In this document: one piece after another, positions 17,009 to 26,449 of the stretch
How the letters are laid out: the number at the start of each line of letters is the position of its first letter
How positions within the stretch are numbered: position 1 is the stretch's first letter
Source of the DNA: Pseudomonadota bacterium
GTDB lineage: Bacteria; Pseudomonadota; Alphaproteobacteria; Rhizobiales; Methylopilaceae
Direction: 5' to 3'
Length of the DNA stretch: 64,000 nucleotides
Assembly (NCBI GenBank): GCA_023388965.1
Contig: JAEWFF010000004.1
Span: forward strand, 134,784 to 198,783
Translations under genes and position numbers: made by a program
Notes under the pieces: generated by a model
What the model saw: the letters and a program-made list of their open reading frames with translations, nothing else
Told to the model about the DNA's origin: nothing
Database searches by the model: none

Positions 17009-17974
17009 TCAATCCGGAAAAGTCGGACTGCCCGGGATGAAGGCGTCGAACGCCGCCCAGAAGGCGTCCCGGATCGCGTCGCGCTCCATCAGGATTTCAT
17101 GCCGCGCGGTCGGCAATGTCACGACATCGGCGGTGCGCATCTGCGCGGCCAGCAATTCCATCGGCCGGTTGGCGATCACCTTGTCGTCCGAGGCGGCGAT
17201 GAAGAGCGTCGGCGTGCGGATCTGCGAAATGCGCTCGGGATAGGTCAGAAGCTCCATGGCGCGGTGGGCGGCGCGCAGCCAGCCCACGGTCGGCGCGCCG
17301 ACGGCAAGCTGCGGCGCCTCGGCGCACAATCTCGCCGTCCGCTCGAAACGCGCGCGGTCGCTTGTCAGCACATTGCCCTCGAACGGCTTGCCGGCATAGG
17401 TGCTCTGCACCCCCTTGCCCAGCACGGACAGACGGCCGAAACCGAATGTGCCGAGGAAGGCGGCGAGCTTGCGGACCAGAGGATCGGCGGCAAGGCCCGG
17501 CAGACCGATCATCGGCGCGCTGAGGACGATACGGTCCCACCAGGTCGCGCGCCGGCGCGCCGCTTCCAGCACGATGGGGCCGCCCATGGAATGGGCAAGC
17601 GCGAAGAACGGCGGCGGGCATTCCGGCCGCGCAAAATATTCCATGAAGACGTCGAGATCGTTCTGGAAATCGGCGAAGCTCGACGCATGGCCATGGCGGG
17701 CATTCTTCAGCAGGCGCTGCGAGCCGCCCTGCCCCCGCCAGTCGAGCGCGGCGACCGTGAAGCCGCGCTCGTTCAGATCGGCGATGGTCTCGAAATATTT
17801 CTCGATGAATTCCGCCCGCCCCTGAAACAGGCAGACCGTGCCCTTGAACGGACGGTCCGAGGGCGCCTTGAAGCGTCCCGCGCGCAGGGCGATGCCGTCC
17901 GCGGTCTTCAGGTCGAAAACCTCGGCATTGGCGGGGACAGGATTTTCGGGAATGGAAACGAAAGCGGAGGTCAT
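17009..17974 (-). CDS. Alpha/beta hydrolase, lysophospholipase (PldB)-like
   Basis: 321-aa alpha/beta hydrolase. Nucleophile elbow AHSMGG (GxSxG type), oxyanion region VCLFQGRAEFIEKYFE, strand ALDWRGQGGS and a late Asp/His pair (IAASDDKVI, then TARHEI) are all visible; the pattern is that of monoacylglycerol lipase/lysophospholipase L2. No signal peptide, so probably cytoplasmic. ATG 17974 (MTSAFVSIPENPVP) is chosen; the frame runs to 18043 but would cover the hsp20 promoter and leader. Exact substrate unknown. Confidence 0.82.
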   Translation of the reverse strand: MTSAFVSIPENPVPANAEVFDLKTADGIALRAGRFKAPSDRPFKGTVCLFQGRAEFIEKYFETIADLNERGFTVAALDWRGQGGSQRLLKNARHGHASSFADFQNDLDVFMEYFARPECPPPFFALAHSMGGPIVLEAARRRATWWDRIVLSAPMIGLPGLAADPLVRKLAAFLGTFGFGRLSVLGKGVQSTYAGKPFEGNVLTSDRARFERTARLCAEAPQLAVGAPTVGWLRAAHRAMELLTYPERISQIRTPTLFIAASDDKVIANRPMELLAAQMRTADVVTLPTARHEILMERDAIRDAFWAAFDAFIPGSPTFPD

Positions 17975-17982
17975 TCGAGGGT

Positions 17983-18011
17983 CTTGACGGCCAGATTCGA
18001 GCTTACCACAT
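17983..18011 (+). promoter_or_regulatory. Candidate heat-shock (RpoH-type) promoter of hsp20
   Basis: CTTGACG at 17983-17989 and CCACAT at 18006-18011 with a 16-nt spacer resemble the -35 and -10 of sigma-32 promoters. Transcription from it would start close to the first leader hairpin. The match of the -10 is partial. Confidence 0.4.
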
Positions 18012-18018
18012 CCGACAT

Positions 18019-18106
18019 GCGCAGGCTCAACCGGGCTGCGCAACTGAAATCCGGCCCGGCCATGGCGGCGGGCCGTGTGAACATCGCTTCAAGGAGGATG
18101 TGACCA
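18019..18106 (+). promoter_or_regulatory. Candidate ROSE-type RNA thermometer in the hsp20 leader
   Basis: Three successive hairpins: GCGCAG/CTGCGC (18019-18041), GGCCCG/CGGGCC (18053-18074), and a weak 3' hairpin at 18082-18100 that buries the Shine-Dalgarno. In the last, CATC-G-CTT pairs with GAG-GATG, leaving one unpaired G opposite the SD, and it contains TCGCT, the U(U/C)GCU motif of ROSE elements. AGGAGGA ends 8 nt before the ATG. Opening on heating would free the ribosome site. Confidence 0.6.
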
Positions 18107-18568
18107 ATGCGTGCTTTCGATCCCAATCTTCTCTACCGCTCCACGGTCGGCTTCGACCGGCTTTTCTCGCTGCTCGACCAGTTTGCCGAGACGGCGCCAG
18201 CCAACGGCTATCCCCCCTACAATATCGAGCGCACCGGCGAGAACGATTATCGCATTTCCATCGCGGTGGCGGGCTTCGCCGACCAGGATCTCAACATCGA
18301 GGTCAAGGAAAACGCGCTGACCGTGAAGGGCGACAAGAAACCGGACGAGGCCAAGGGCGAGGTCCTGCATCAGGGCATCGCCGCCCGGGCCTTCGAGCGC
18401 CGCTTCCAGCTTGCCGATTATGTGCAGGTGAAGGGCGCGAGCCTCGAAAACGGCCTGCTCCATATCGATCTCGTGCGCGAAGTGCCGGAGGCCAAGAAAC
18501 CCCGCACCATCGCGATCACGACCGGCGGCTCTCCCGCCGCCAAGGTGATCGAGAACAGGGCGGCCTGA
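18107..18568 (+). CDS. Small heat-shock protein Hsp20 (IbpA type)
   Basis: 153-aa ATP-independent holdase chaperone. The N-terminal FDPNLLYRSTVGFDRLFSLL is typical of class A rhizobial sHsps. The alpha-crystallin domain spans about residues 35-125 (YNIERTGENDYRISIAVAGF, then FERRFQLAD), and an IAI motif (I/V-x-I/V) in the C-terminal tail mediates oligomerisation. Start ATG 18107 with a strong AGGAGGA. Expression is probably controlled by the heat-shock-like promoter and the ROSE-like leader upstream. A terminator follows. Confidence 0.93.
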   Translation: MRAFDPNLLYRSTVGFDRLFSLLDQFAETAPANGYPPYNIERTGENDYRISIAVAGFADQDLNIEVKENALTVKGDKKPDEAKGEVLHQGIAARAFERRFQLADYVQVKGASLENGLLHIDLVREVPEAKKPRTIAITTGGSPAAKVIENRAA

Positions 18569-18588
18569 TTGCCTCCTGCCGTAAATTG

Positions 18589-18617
18589 AAGCGCCCCGGC
18601 TCTCCCGGGGCGCTTTT
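18589..18617 (+). terminator. Intrinsic terminator after hsp20
   Basis: Stem AGCGCCCCGG/CCGGGGCGCT with a short loop, followed by TTTT, 22 nt after the hsp20 stop and 31 nt before putA. Confidence 0.85.
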
Positions 18618-18647
18618 CGTTTGCGCGGCGCGCGCTAATCTTCGGCC

Positions 18648-21600
18648 ATGAACTGGGACGGTCTCGACGCCGGAAAATACCGCAACGAGGCGGACGCCGT
18701 AAGCGCGCTTCTGGCGGATGTGCCGCTCGATCCCGCTGAGCGGTCCGATATCGAACTCGCCGCGGAAGATCTCGTGCGCGGCGCGCGGCATCTCGGCCAT
18801 GGCGGCGTTGTCGAGAGCTTCCTGCAGGAATTCAGCCTCGCCACGCGCGAAGGCCTCGTTCTGATGTGTCTGGCGGAAGCGCTGCTGCGCACGCCGGATG
18901 CCGACACGCGCGACCGGCTGATCGCGGAAAAGGTCGGCTCCGCGGATTGGGCGAGCCATCTCGGCCGTTCCGACAATCTGTTCGTCAACGCCTCGACCTG
19001 GGGGCTGATGCTGACGGGCCAGATCGTCGATGTGGACGAGAGTGCGCGGAACGATGTCGCCGGCTTCCTCCGCCGCATGGCCGGGCGGCTCGGCGAGCCT
19101 GTGATCCGAAGCGCAATCGCCCAGGCCGTCCGCATCATGAGCGAGCAGTTCGTGCTCGGCCGCACGATCGGGGACGCGCTCGCCCGCGCCGACGATGAAG
19201 ATTTGCTGTGTTCCTTCGACATGCTCGGCGAAGGCGCGCGCACGAAAGCCGATGCCGGCCGCTACGAGGCGGCCTATGCGCACGCCGTGGAGGCAATCGG
19301 CGCCCATACAGCGGGCGGCAGACCCGAGGAGCGGCACGGCGTTTCGGTCAAGCTGTCGGCATTGTCCGCACGCTATGACGCCGTGCAGGCCGGCCGCACG
19401 CCCTCGCCGGTCTGGGATGAACTTTATCCGCGCCTCAAGCGGCTGGCCGTTCAGGCGGCAGGCCATAACATCAATTTCACGCTCGACGCCGAGGAGGCGG
19501 ACCGGCTCGTCCTGTCGCTGAAAATTCTCGAACGTCTGGCCGGCGAGCCGGAACTCGGCGCGTGGTCAGGGCTCGGCATTGCCGTTCAGGCCTATCAGAA
19601 GCGAGCGCCGGATGTAGCGAATGCGCTTGCCACGCTCGCGCGAACCAGCGGACGGCGGCTGATGGTGCGCCTCGTCAAGGGCGCGTATTGGGACACGGAA
19701 ATCAAGCGCGCGCAGATCGCGGGCCGGCCGGATTATCCGGTCTTCACCACCAAAGCGGCAACCGATCTCTCCTATCTCGTCTGCACCGAGCGCCTGCTGA
19801 ATGCGGCGCCTTACCTGTTCGCGCAGTTCGCCACCCACAACGCCCATACTCTGGCCGCCGTCCGGCATATGGCGGGGCGCAAGAGCGTGTCCGTCGAATA
19901 TCAGCGCCTGCACGGAATGGGCCGCGAACTTTATGCGGCCGCCTCGGAGCATATTCCCGGCCTCACGCCGCGGACCTATGCGCCGGTCGGGCGGCACGAA
20001 GACCTCCTGCCCTATCTTGTGCGGCGGCTGCTGGAGAACGGCGCGAACACCAGCTTCGTGCATACCTTTCTCGACGAGAAAATCGCAGTCGAAACCGTCG
20101 TGGACGATCCGGTGGCGGCCGTCATGCGCGCGCCGGACCGCCATCCGAAGATCGCGCCGCCGCCCGAACTCTATGGCGAAGAGCGCCTGAACTCGTCGGG
20201 CATCGACCTGACGATGGCATCCGAACGCACTCGCCTGCGCGAAGCCGCGAACAGTCTGCCCCTGCTTTCCGCCGCTCCCATCGTGGGCGGAGAGGTCAAG
20301 CGAAGCGCAAATGCGCGCGATGCAATCTCCCCTTCGGACGGGAAGATAATCGGCCGCGTTACCGATGCGGACCGGGCCGATATCGACACCGCCATCGTCC
20401 GTGCCCGCGCCGTGCAGCCGGATTGGGACCGCGCCGGAGGCCCGGCGCGTGCGGACATTCTGCGGCGCATGGCCGATGCGCTCGAGGACAACAGAGACAG
20501 GCTGATCGCCATCGCGGCGCGCGAGGGCGGCAAGACCTTGGCGGACGGCATCGCCGAAGTGCGCGAGGCCGTGGATTTCTGCCGTTATTACGCGCGGCTC
20601 GCGGAAACGCAGTTCGTCACAACCGCCCTCCCCGGCCCGGCCGGAGAGCGCAACGAACTCACATTGCACGGACGTGGCGTGTTCGCCTGCATCAGCCCGT
20701 GGAACTTCCCGCTCGCCATCTTCACAGGCCAGATCGCAGCAGCCCTCGCGGCCGGCAATGCGGTGATCGCGAAACCCGCCGAGCAGACGCCTTTGATGTC
20801 ACACGCCACCGTCACGCTGTTCCATGACGCCGGCCTCGACCCCGCCCTTCTCTCGCTGATGCCCGGACCGGGCAGCGAGATCGGCGCCGCGCTCGTCGCC
20901 CATCCCGGCATGGATGGAATTGCCTTTACAGGCGGCACCGAAACGGCATGGGCGATCAACCGCGCGCTCGCGGCACGCGACGGCCCGATCATTCCCTTCA
21001 TCGCCGAGACCGGCGGCCTCAACGCGATGTTCGCGGACACGACCGCACTGCGCGAGCAATTGCTCGACGATGTCATCCTCTCCGCCTTCGGCTCGGCGGG
21101 CCAGCGCTGCTCGGCGCTGCGCGTGCTGTTTCTGCCGGAGGAGACGGCGGACGAGATCATCGCAAGCCTCAAGGGCGCGATGGACATGCTCGTCATCGGC
21201 GACCCCGCCGATCCGGCGACCGATATCGGCCCGGTGATCGACGCCGAAGCGCGCGAGGCACTGGAGCGGCATCGCGAGCGGCTGGAACGCGAGGCGCACA
21301 TACTTCATCGATTGAGCATGCCGGACGACGGAACATTCTTCGGGCCGGTCCTCGCCGAAATACAATCCGCGCGCTTTCTGGAGCGCGAAGTGTTCGGCCC
21401 CATCCTGCACGTCGTGCGCTATCCGGCGGACCGGCTCGAACAGGCGGCGGCCGATCTCGCCGCCTCGCGCTACGGGCTGACGCTCGGCGTGCATTCGCGC
21501 ATCGACGCCTTTGCCGAGCGTATCGCCCGGCTGGTCCCTGCCGGCAATATGTACGTCAATCGCTCGATGATCGGCGCGGTGGTCGGCGTTCAGCCGTTCG

Positions 21601-21731
21601 GCGGGGAAGGTCTGTCGGGCACAGGGCCGAAGGCCGGCGGGCCGCATTCCCTGACACGCTACAGTGTGGAACGCGCACGCAGCATCAATATCGCCGCGCA
21701 GGGCGGCGATCCCGGATTGCTGAATCTCTAG
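18648..21731 (+). CDS. putA: Bifunctional proline dehydrogenase / glutamate-semialdehyde dehydrogenase PutA
   Basis: 1027-aa enzyme oxidising proline to glutamate in two steps. The FAD-dependent PRODH barrel occupies about residues 150-480 (SVKLSALSARYD, LRARTYAPVG-like region PRTYAPVGRHEDLLPYLVRRL). The P5C/aldehyde dehydrogenase domain has catalytic C821 in GSAGQRCSALR and E787 in AETGGLN. Length and the absence of an N-terminal ribbon-helix-helix segment place it in the short PutA class, so it should not repress its own gene. No proline transporter or regulator is adjacent. The 3' end overlaps the convergent flippase gene by 47 bp. Confidence 0.95.
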   Translation: MNWDGLDAGKYRNEADAVSALLADVPLDPAERSDIELAAEDLVRGARHLGHGGVVESFLQEFSLATREGLVLMCLAEALLRTPDADTRDRLIAEKVGSADWASHLGRSDNLFVNASTWGLMLTGQIVDVDESARNDVAGFLRRMAGRLGEPVIRSAIAQAVRIMSEQFVLGRTIGDALARADDEDLLCSFDMLGEGARTKADAGRYEAAYAHAVEAIGAHTAGGRPEERHGVSVKLSALSARYDAVQAGRTPSPVWDELYPRLKRLAVQAAGHNINFTLDAEEADRLVLSLKILERLAGEPELGAWSGLGIAVQAYQKRAPDVANALATLARTSGRRLMVRLVKGAYWDTEIKRAQIAGRPDYPVFTTKAATDLSYLVCTERLLNAAPYLFAQFATHNAHTLAAVRHMAGRKSVSVEYQRLHGMGRELYAAASEHIPGLTPRTYAPVGRHEDLLPYLVRRLLENGANTSFVHTFLDEKIAVETVVDDPVAAVMRAPDRHPKIAPPPELYGEERLNSSGIDLTMASERTRLREAANSLPLLSAAPIVGGEVKRSANARDAISPSDGKIIGRVTDADRADIDTAIVRARAVQPDWDRAGGPARADILRRMADALEDNRDRLIAIAAREGGKTLADGIAEVREAVDFCRYYARLAETQFVTTALPGPAGERNELTLHGRGVFACISPWNFPLAIFTGQIAAALAAGNAVIAKPAEQTPLMSHATVTLFHDAGLDPALLSLMPGPGSEIGAALVAHPGMDGIAFTGGTETAWAINRALAARDGPIIPFIAETGGLNAMFADTTALREQLLDDVILSAFGSAGQRCSALRVLFLPEETADEIIASLKGAMDMLVIGDPADPATDIGPVIDAEAREALERHRERLEREAHILHRLSMPDDGTFFGPVLAEIQSARFLEREVFGPILHVVRYPADRLEQAAADLAASRYGLTLGVHSRIDAFAERIARLVPAGNMYVNRSMIGAVVGVQPFGGEGLSGTGPKAGGPHSLTRYSVERARSINIAAQGGDPGLLNL

Positions 21732-23049
21732 GCGCCGCGCCGCGTCGGCGCCCGGCCAGCGCCCTCTGGCCAAGTCCGACGACATCCGCGCGCGAGCGAT
21801 CCCGACGATAGAGCGCAATCGCCGTCGCAAGCAGCCAGACGATTGTCGTGACAAGAACGGAGATTGCGGCCCCTTCCGCTCCGTAACGCGGGGCAAGAAC
21901 GGCATTGCCGAGCACGAGGACGCCGAGCGAGACGAGGCAGATGATCGCGCTCTCGCGCTGCGCGCCCTTCATCGTCATCAATTGAGGGCCGGGGCCGGCA
22001 AGCGCACGCACGAACTGGACGACGAGCAGGATCGTCAGCGTGTTCTTCGCCGCGCTGAACTGCGGGCCGAACAGAGCGAGAAAATACTGCCCTGCGGCCA
22101 TGCTCGCGAGGATGGCGACGCCCGTGACGACAACGGGAAAAATGCTGGCGCCGAGAATCTTCGATCCGATCGCATGGCTCTCGCGGCGCGCGACCGCCTC
22201 ACCCATTTCAGGCAGCAGCACCTGATGCGCGGCCTGGACGGTGAATCCGATCATGAACGCGACCTTCAGGCAGATGCCGAATGACGCGACATCGGCGGAC
22301 GGCATGAAGGGTGAGACCAGCAGGATCGCCAGTTCGGAAAGCATCCCGACAAAACCGGCGACGATGACGAGCGGCCACGCTTCCTGCTTCCAGCGCCGGA
22401 CCAGACGCCGCGGCGGCGTCGGCGATTTCTTCCTCAGAATATCGCGCAGCCCGAAATACTGCATCAGATAGGAGGCGACGCAGGTGAGGAAGGTCGCGAC
22501 GATCAGCACAAGCACGGAGACCGGCACCGAGAACAGCCAGAAACCGGCAACGATGACGAGAAACAAAGCCGGGCGGATGAGCATCGGCGGAACATGCGAA
22601 ACGCTGAACCGCCGGTAGGCCATGGCCACCGCCGTATAGATGCGCTGCGAGGCCACCGGGATGATCGTGATCGCGGTGACGACGATCGAATAGCGCAGAG
22701 CATCCGGAATGTTCGGCACGACGAACGCGCAGATGACGATGCCGGTCGCGGCGAGCACGCCCCAGAAAAGGGATTCGCGGCGGGACACGCGGATGAAGGC
22801 CGAGACGCGCTCGCTACGGCCCTGGGTCTCATAGCGGGAGACGAAGCGGCTGGCGATGTTCGGATAGCCGAGCGTCACCATCAGCGCCCCGACGACCGCG
22901 ATGCTCGATATAGAATAGAACACGCCGAGATCGTGCGCCGACAGCATCCGCGCCAGCAGTATCTGCGTCAGAAAGCCGGCGACCGCGCCGCCCAGACGGG
23001 CCGCGGTGAGAAAAGCCGATGTTGAAAAAAGGCGAGCCCAGATAGGCAC
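21685..23049 (-). CDS. Polysaccharide biosynthesis (Wzx/MATE-like) flippase
   Basis: 454-aa integral membrane protein of the MOP superfamily with about 12-14 hydrophobic helices, opening FLTAARLGGAVAGFLTQILLAR as in O-antigen/polysaccharide translocases. It probably flips a lipid-linked glycan. The start is GTG at 23049, with AGGAG 7 nt upstream. The last 25 residues are Arg-rich (GRRRGAAPRDSAIRD) and lie antisense to the end of putA, so the C-terminus may be extended relative to family members. It stands divergently to two genes (23268-25353) probably of the same surface-glycan pathway. Confidence 0.82.
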   Translation of the reverse strand: MPIWARLFSTSAFLTAARLGGAVAGFLTQILLARMLSAHDLGVFYSISSIAVVGALMVTLGYPNIASRFVSRYETQGRSERVSAFIRVSRRESLFWGVLAATGIVICAFVVPNIPDALRYSIVVTAITIIPVASQRIYTAVAMAYRRFSVSHVPPMLIRPALFLVIVAGFWLFSVPVSVLVLIVATFLTCVASYLMQYFGLRDILRKKSPTPPRRLVRRWKQEAWPLVIVAGFVGMLSELAILLVSPFMPSADVASFGICLKVAFMIGFTVQAAHQVLLPEMGEAVARRESHAIGSKILGASIFPVVVTGVAILASMAAGQYFLALFGPQFSAAKNTLTILLVVQFVRALAGPGPQLMTMKGAQRESAIICLVSLGVLVLGNAVLAPRYGAEGAAISVLVTTIVWLLATAIALYRRDRSRADVVGLGQRALAGRRRGAAPRDSAIRDRRPARRY

Positions 23050-23267
23050 GTGATACTCCTGGTCCGGCCGCCGGTCGAACCGCGCCTATTCATGCTCCAG
23101 AAACCCTTAAGCGACCATTTCGGCCTTTACAGGACTGGCCGTGGGATCGCGCCGCCCCTTCGTCGCGGTTACCTTAACAAAGCCTTCTTGCTGCAAAATC
23201 CGGCGGTCTCGTTCAATCTTCCACAACCTGCAACCGGTAATAGGGTTGCGGTCGGAGATTCCACCCA

Positions 23268-24248
23268 ATGCCGCAGATCGGGCGCGCCATTTCAGGGCAG
23301 AGCGCAGGCAAAGACCAGCCGCACCGGAGCGAGCCGCTGATTTCCATCAGCGACATCGTCGTGACGGCCGGCCTCGTGCCCATGATGCTGACCGCCTGGC
23401 TCGCGCCACGCGCCGTGCGCGAAAGACTCGCCTGGGGCATGGCGCGGGCGATGAAGGCCATCAAACAATCGCGCACCACGAAAGAAGCGGCGCGCCTCGC
23501 CGCGCCGTTCGGGATAACGGACACCGACGCGTTCTATCTCGACGTTCTGGCGCAGGGCCAGCTCGAACGGCTGAGCCTCTTCGCCCTGCACGGCCCTTTC
23601 GCGGACGAGCCGGTGACGCATGTCGAAGGCGCCCACCATGTCCACGCGGCACTCGCCGCCGGACGGGGCGTTCTCTTGTGGGTGACCGCAACCTCGCACA
23701 GCCGTTCCGAAACCAAGCTCTCGCTGTTTCGCGAGAATATCCGGGCGCACCATCTGAGCCGCGACACGCATGGCTTCTCGCCGACGCGCTATGGCAAGGC
23801 CGTCCTCAATCCGTTGCGTACCCTTGTCGAGGCTCGCTATCTCGCGAGCCGCGTCGTCTTCGGCGATGAGGGGGCGAGCCGCGCGCTCGCGCAGTTATCG
23901 AAGCTTCTGGCAGCCGGCCGGATAGTCTCGATCACGATGGGCGATCAGGCCAACCGGACAATCGCTGTTCCGTTCCTGTCGGGCCGCCTGCGCATTGCCA
24001 CCCGCCCGATTGCACTCGCGCGCGAAACGGACGCCGACCTTCTGCCCGTTGCCTCGGTCCGCATGCCCGATGGCAGCATCACGACCCGGATCGGTGCCTG
24101 CCTGATGGCGCGCGGCAGCCAATCTCAAAACGACGACGAGGCCGTGGTCCGCGATCTGGCCGACTTTCTTGCACCTCTTGCGTCAGCCCATCCCGACCAG
24201 TTCGCTCGGGCCAATATTTTCCATCCAAAAGGCAGCGGCAATGGCTAG
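23268..24248 (+). CDS. LpxL/HtrB-like lysophospholipid acyltransferase homologue, atypical
   Basis: 326 aa. The order of an N-terminal amphipathic stretch, VEGAHHVHAALAAGRGVLLWVTAT and a later ITMGDQANRTIAVPFLSG resembles LpxL/HtrB-type lipid acyltransferases. The catalytic HxxxxD box is not evident in the usual place: the segment after GVLLWV reads TATSHSRSETK. It may therefore be a divergent member or act on another substrate. Start ATG 23268 with GGAG 10 nt upstream. It overlaps the next gene by 8 bp, so the two are co-translated. Confidence 0.6.
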   Translation: MPQIGRAISGQSAGKDQPHRSEPLISISDIVVTAGLVPMMLTAWLAPRAVRERLAWGMARAMKAIKQSRTTKEAARLAAPFGITDTDAFYLDVLAQGQLERLSLFALHGPFADEPVTHVEGAHHVHAALAAGRGVLLWVTATSHSRSETKLSLFRENIRAHHLSRDTHGFSPTRYGKAVLNPLRTLVEARYLASRVVFGDEGASRALAQLSKLLAAGRIVSITMGDQANRTIAVPFLSGRLRIATRPIALARETDADLLPVASVRMPDGSITTRIGACLMARGSQSQNDDEAVVRDLADFLAPLASAHPDQFARANIFHPKGSGNG

Positions 24249-25353
24249 TTCTCACGCGCACATCGTGGCCGACGGTCCATGGACCTCGGCAACGGCCGAG
24301 ACGCCCGACGCGCTGCGCGTCGAACAGGTCGATGCCGCGACATGGGATGCCGCCCTCGAAGCGTTCGACGACGTTAATTACGAGCAGACGGCCGCCTATG
24401 CAGAACGGCGCTGGGGCAGTGAACATGTGATCTGCCTGCTTGTTCGCGAACGCGGCGCGCTTGTCGGCGCCGCCTGCCACGGGCTGATCCGCGTTCCGCT
24501 GCTGGGCAAAATCGGCTTCTGCAAATACGGGCCGGTATGGCGGGTGAAGGGCGGGTCCGCGGACCCGCACCAATATCGCCGTATCGTGCAGACGCTTCTC
24601 GACCATGCCGGAGATACCGGCCTTGCCCTGACCATCGTGCCGCGCGCGCATCCCGTCTACACGGAACTGGAGGCCGCGGAACTTGCCGCGCTCGGTTTGC
24701 GTGCCCGCCCCTGCCTCAACGGCGATCATTACATCGTGGACGCGACGCTTTCGGCCGAGGAGCAGATGGCCAGCTTCACGGCGCCATGCCGCGCCAATAT
24801 GCGCAAAGCGCTCGGCACCGGCGTCACGGTCACGGAACTCGACGATTTCACGATCTTCGACCGGCTCGATGCCGAGATGAAGGGCCGCAAGGGAATCGTC
24901 ATCTTCCGTCCGCAGGATGTGTTGCCCGCGCTCACGCAGGCACTTCCCGTCCCCCTTCGTCCTTACGGCCTCGTCGCCTGGCACGAAGGCAAACCGGTCG
25001 CGGCGCATATCTACGGAATTCTCGGCGACACGGCCTATTATCTCTACGGCGCAACGAGCCGCGACGCCCTTCCCGTCCGCGCCGGCTATCGCCTGCATTG
25101 GGAAACGCTCGAACGCATTCGCGGCCGGGCGCGTTGGTACGATCTCGGGATTTCTTCCGAAAATCCCGGCATGCAGCGGGTGAAGGAGGGGCTCATCGGC
25201 AAGCGCGGCAAGCTCGTGATCGTCCCGCACGAATTCGATTACGCGCCGGATGCGCATGCGCGCGCCGTGCTTGCGGCGGTTCACGCCTTGCGGTCGCTGC
25301 GGCGCAGTTCCATCGCGCTCGCGGGTACGCTGAAAGCTAAATCCAGCCCATAA
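24241..25353 (+). CDS. FemAB/BioF2-like GNAT acyltransferase
   Basis: 370-aa soluble protein with two tandem GNAT-like folds, as in the FemAB/BioF2 acetyltransferase family: FDDVNYEQTAAYAERRWG (start of fold 1) and later PVAAHIYGILGDTAYYLYGATS with YRLHWETLERIRGRARWYDLG (fold 2). These proteins often modify extracellular polysaccharides or cell-wall precursors, which fits the flippase next door. ATG 24241 overlaps the preceding stop by 8 bp. The 3' end overlaps hemH by 17 bp. Confidence 0.75.
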   Translation: MASSHAHIVADGPWTSATAETPDALRVEQVDAATWDAALEAFDDVNYEQTAAYAERRWGSEHVICLLVRERGALVGAACHGLIRVPLLGKIGFCKYGPVWRVKGGSADPHQYRRIVQTLLDHAGDTGLALTIVPRAHPVYTELEAAELAALGLRARPCLNGDHYIVDATLSAEEQMASFTAPCRANMRKALGTGVTVTELDDFTIFDRLDAEMKGRKGIVIFRPQDVLPALTQALPVPLRPYGLVAWHEGKPVAAHIYGILGDTAYYLYGATSRDALPVRAGYRLHWETLERIRGRARWYDLGISSENPGMQRVKEGLIGKRGKLVIVPHEFDYAPDAHARAVLAAVHALRSLRRSSIALAGTLKAKSSP

Positions 25354-26404
25354 GCTCGCGGCGGACCACCGCCTCGATCACGTCCATGCCCTCTTTCGAA
25401 TCGTTGAGGCATGGGATGGCCGTGAAGTTCCTGCCGCCATTGGCGCGGAAGATGTCGGCGTTCTCGATGCCGATCTCCTCGATCGTCTCAAGGCAATCGG
25501 CGGTGAAGCCCGGCGTAATGACGGCGATATTGCCGACACCGGCCTTGGCCAGCTTCTCGACGGTCTTGTCGGTGTAAGGCTGCAGCCATTCCTCCGGCCC
25601 GAAGCGCGACTGGAAGGTCATGATGACTTCGGTGTCCTTCATGCCGAGCGCGGCGCGGTAGAGACTGGCCGTTTCCTCGCAGTGCCTGCGATAGGGATCG
25701 CCCTTGTCGGCATAGCTTTTCGGGATGCCGTGGAAGGACGCGATGATCGTGTCCGGCACCCAATCGAGCGTCTTGAGATGGGCTTTCGTCGAGGCCACCA
25801 GCGCACCGATATATGCGGGGTCGCGCTGCCAGGGCGGCGCGATGCGCAGGGCCGGCTGCCAGCGCATGGTCTTGAGCTTGTCGAACACCTTGTCGCCGAC
25901 GGTTGCGGTCGTTGCCGCCGCATATTGCGGATAGAGCGGAATAACGACGAGTCGGTCGCAGCCCGCCGCGTGAAGCGCATCGATACGCTCCGAAATCGAC
26001 GGGAAGCCGTAGCGCATGGCCCAGTCGACAAGGATCGCGTCGCCGAATTGCCCGAGACGGGCCTGAAGCTTCTCCGCCTGCGAACGGGTGAAGGTCTTCA
26101 GCGGGCCTTCGTCCCTGTCGCGGTTCCAGACCGTCTCGTAATCCTTGCCCTTCTTCTGCGGGCGTACCGACAGGACGAAGAGATTGAGAACCGGCAGCCA
26201 TTTCCAGCGCGGTTCCTCGATGACCCGGCGGTCCGACAGGAATTCCTTGAGATAGGCCCGCATGGGCCAATAGGACGTGCCCTCAGGCGTGCCGAGATTG
26301 ACGAGCAGGACGCCGATCCTGCCGGTTTCCGCCTTCGGTGTTGCCGGCGGTTTGCGGGTGCGGGCAGGAGCGGGTTTGGGGCGAGGGGCAGGCTTTTTGG
26401 TCAT
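25337..26404 (-). CDS. hemH: Ferrochelatase
   Basis: About 355 aa; inserts ferrous iron into protoporphyrin IX, the last step of haem synthesis. Family signatures: GVLLVNLGTPEGTSYWPMRAYLKEFLSD near the N-terminus, catalytic His225 in IASFHGIPKSY, and FQSRFGPEEWLQPYTD with ITPGFTADCLETIEEIG. A Lys/Pro-rich N-terminal tail of about 35 residues precedes the domain. Start is uncertain among ATGs at 26404, 26431 and 26440, with no strong RBS for any. It lies 45 bp downstream of a nickel/cobalt transporter gene on the same strand, giving a metal-related neighbourhood. Confidence 0.92.
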   Translation of the reverse strand: MTKKPAPRPKPAPARTRKPPATPKAETGRIGVLLVNLGTPEGTSYWPMRAYLKEFLSDRRVIEEPRWKWLPVLNLFVLSVRPQKKGKDYETVWNRDRDEGPLKTFTRSQAEKLQARLGQFGDAILVDWAMRYGFPSISERIDALHAAGCDRLVVIPLYPQYAAATTATVGDKVFDKLKTMRWQPALRIAPPWQRDPAYIGALVASTKAHLKTLDWVPDTIIASFHGIPKSYADKGDPYRRHCEETASLYRAALGMKDTEVIMTFQSRFGPEEWLQPYTDKTVEKLAKAGVGNIAVITPGFTADCLETIEEIGIENADIFRANGGRNFTAIPCLNDSKEGMDVIEAVVRRELMGWI

Positions 26405-26449
26405 GCTCCACTCATAGGACGCATTTGCCATGCGTGCCAATGATGCCGA

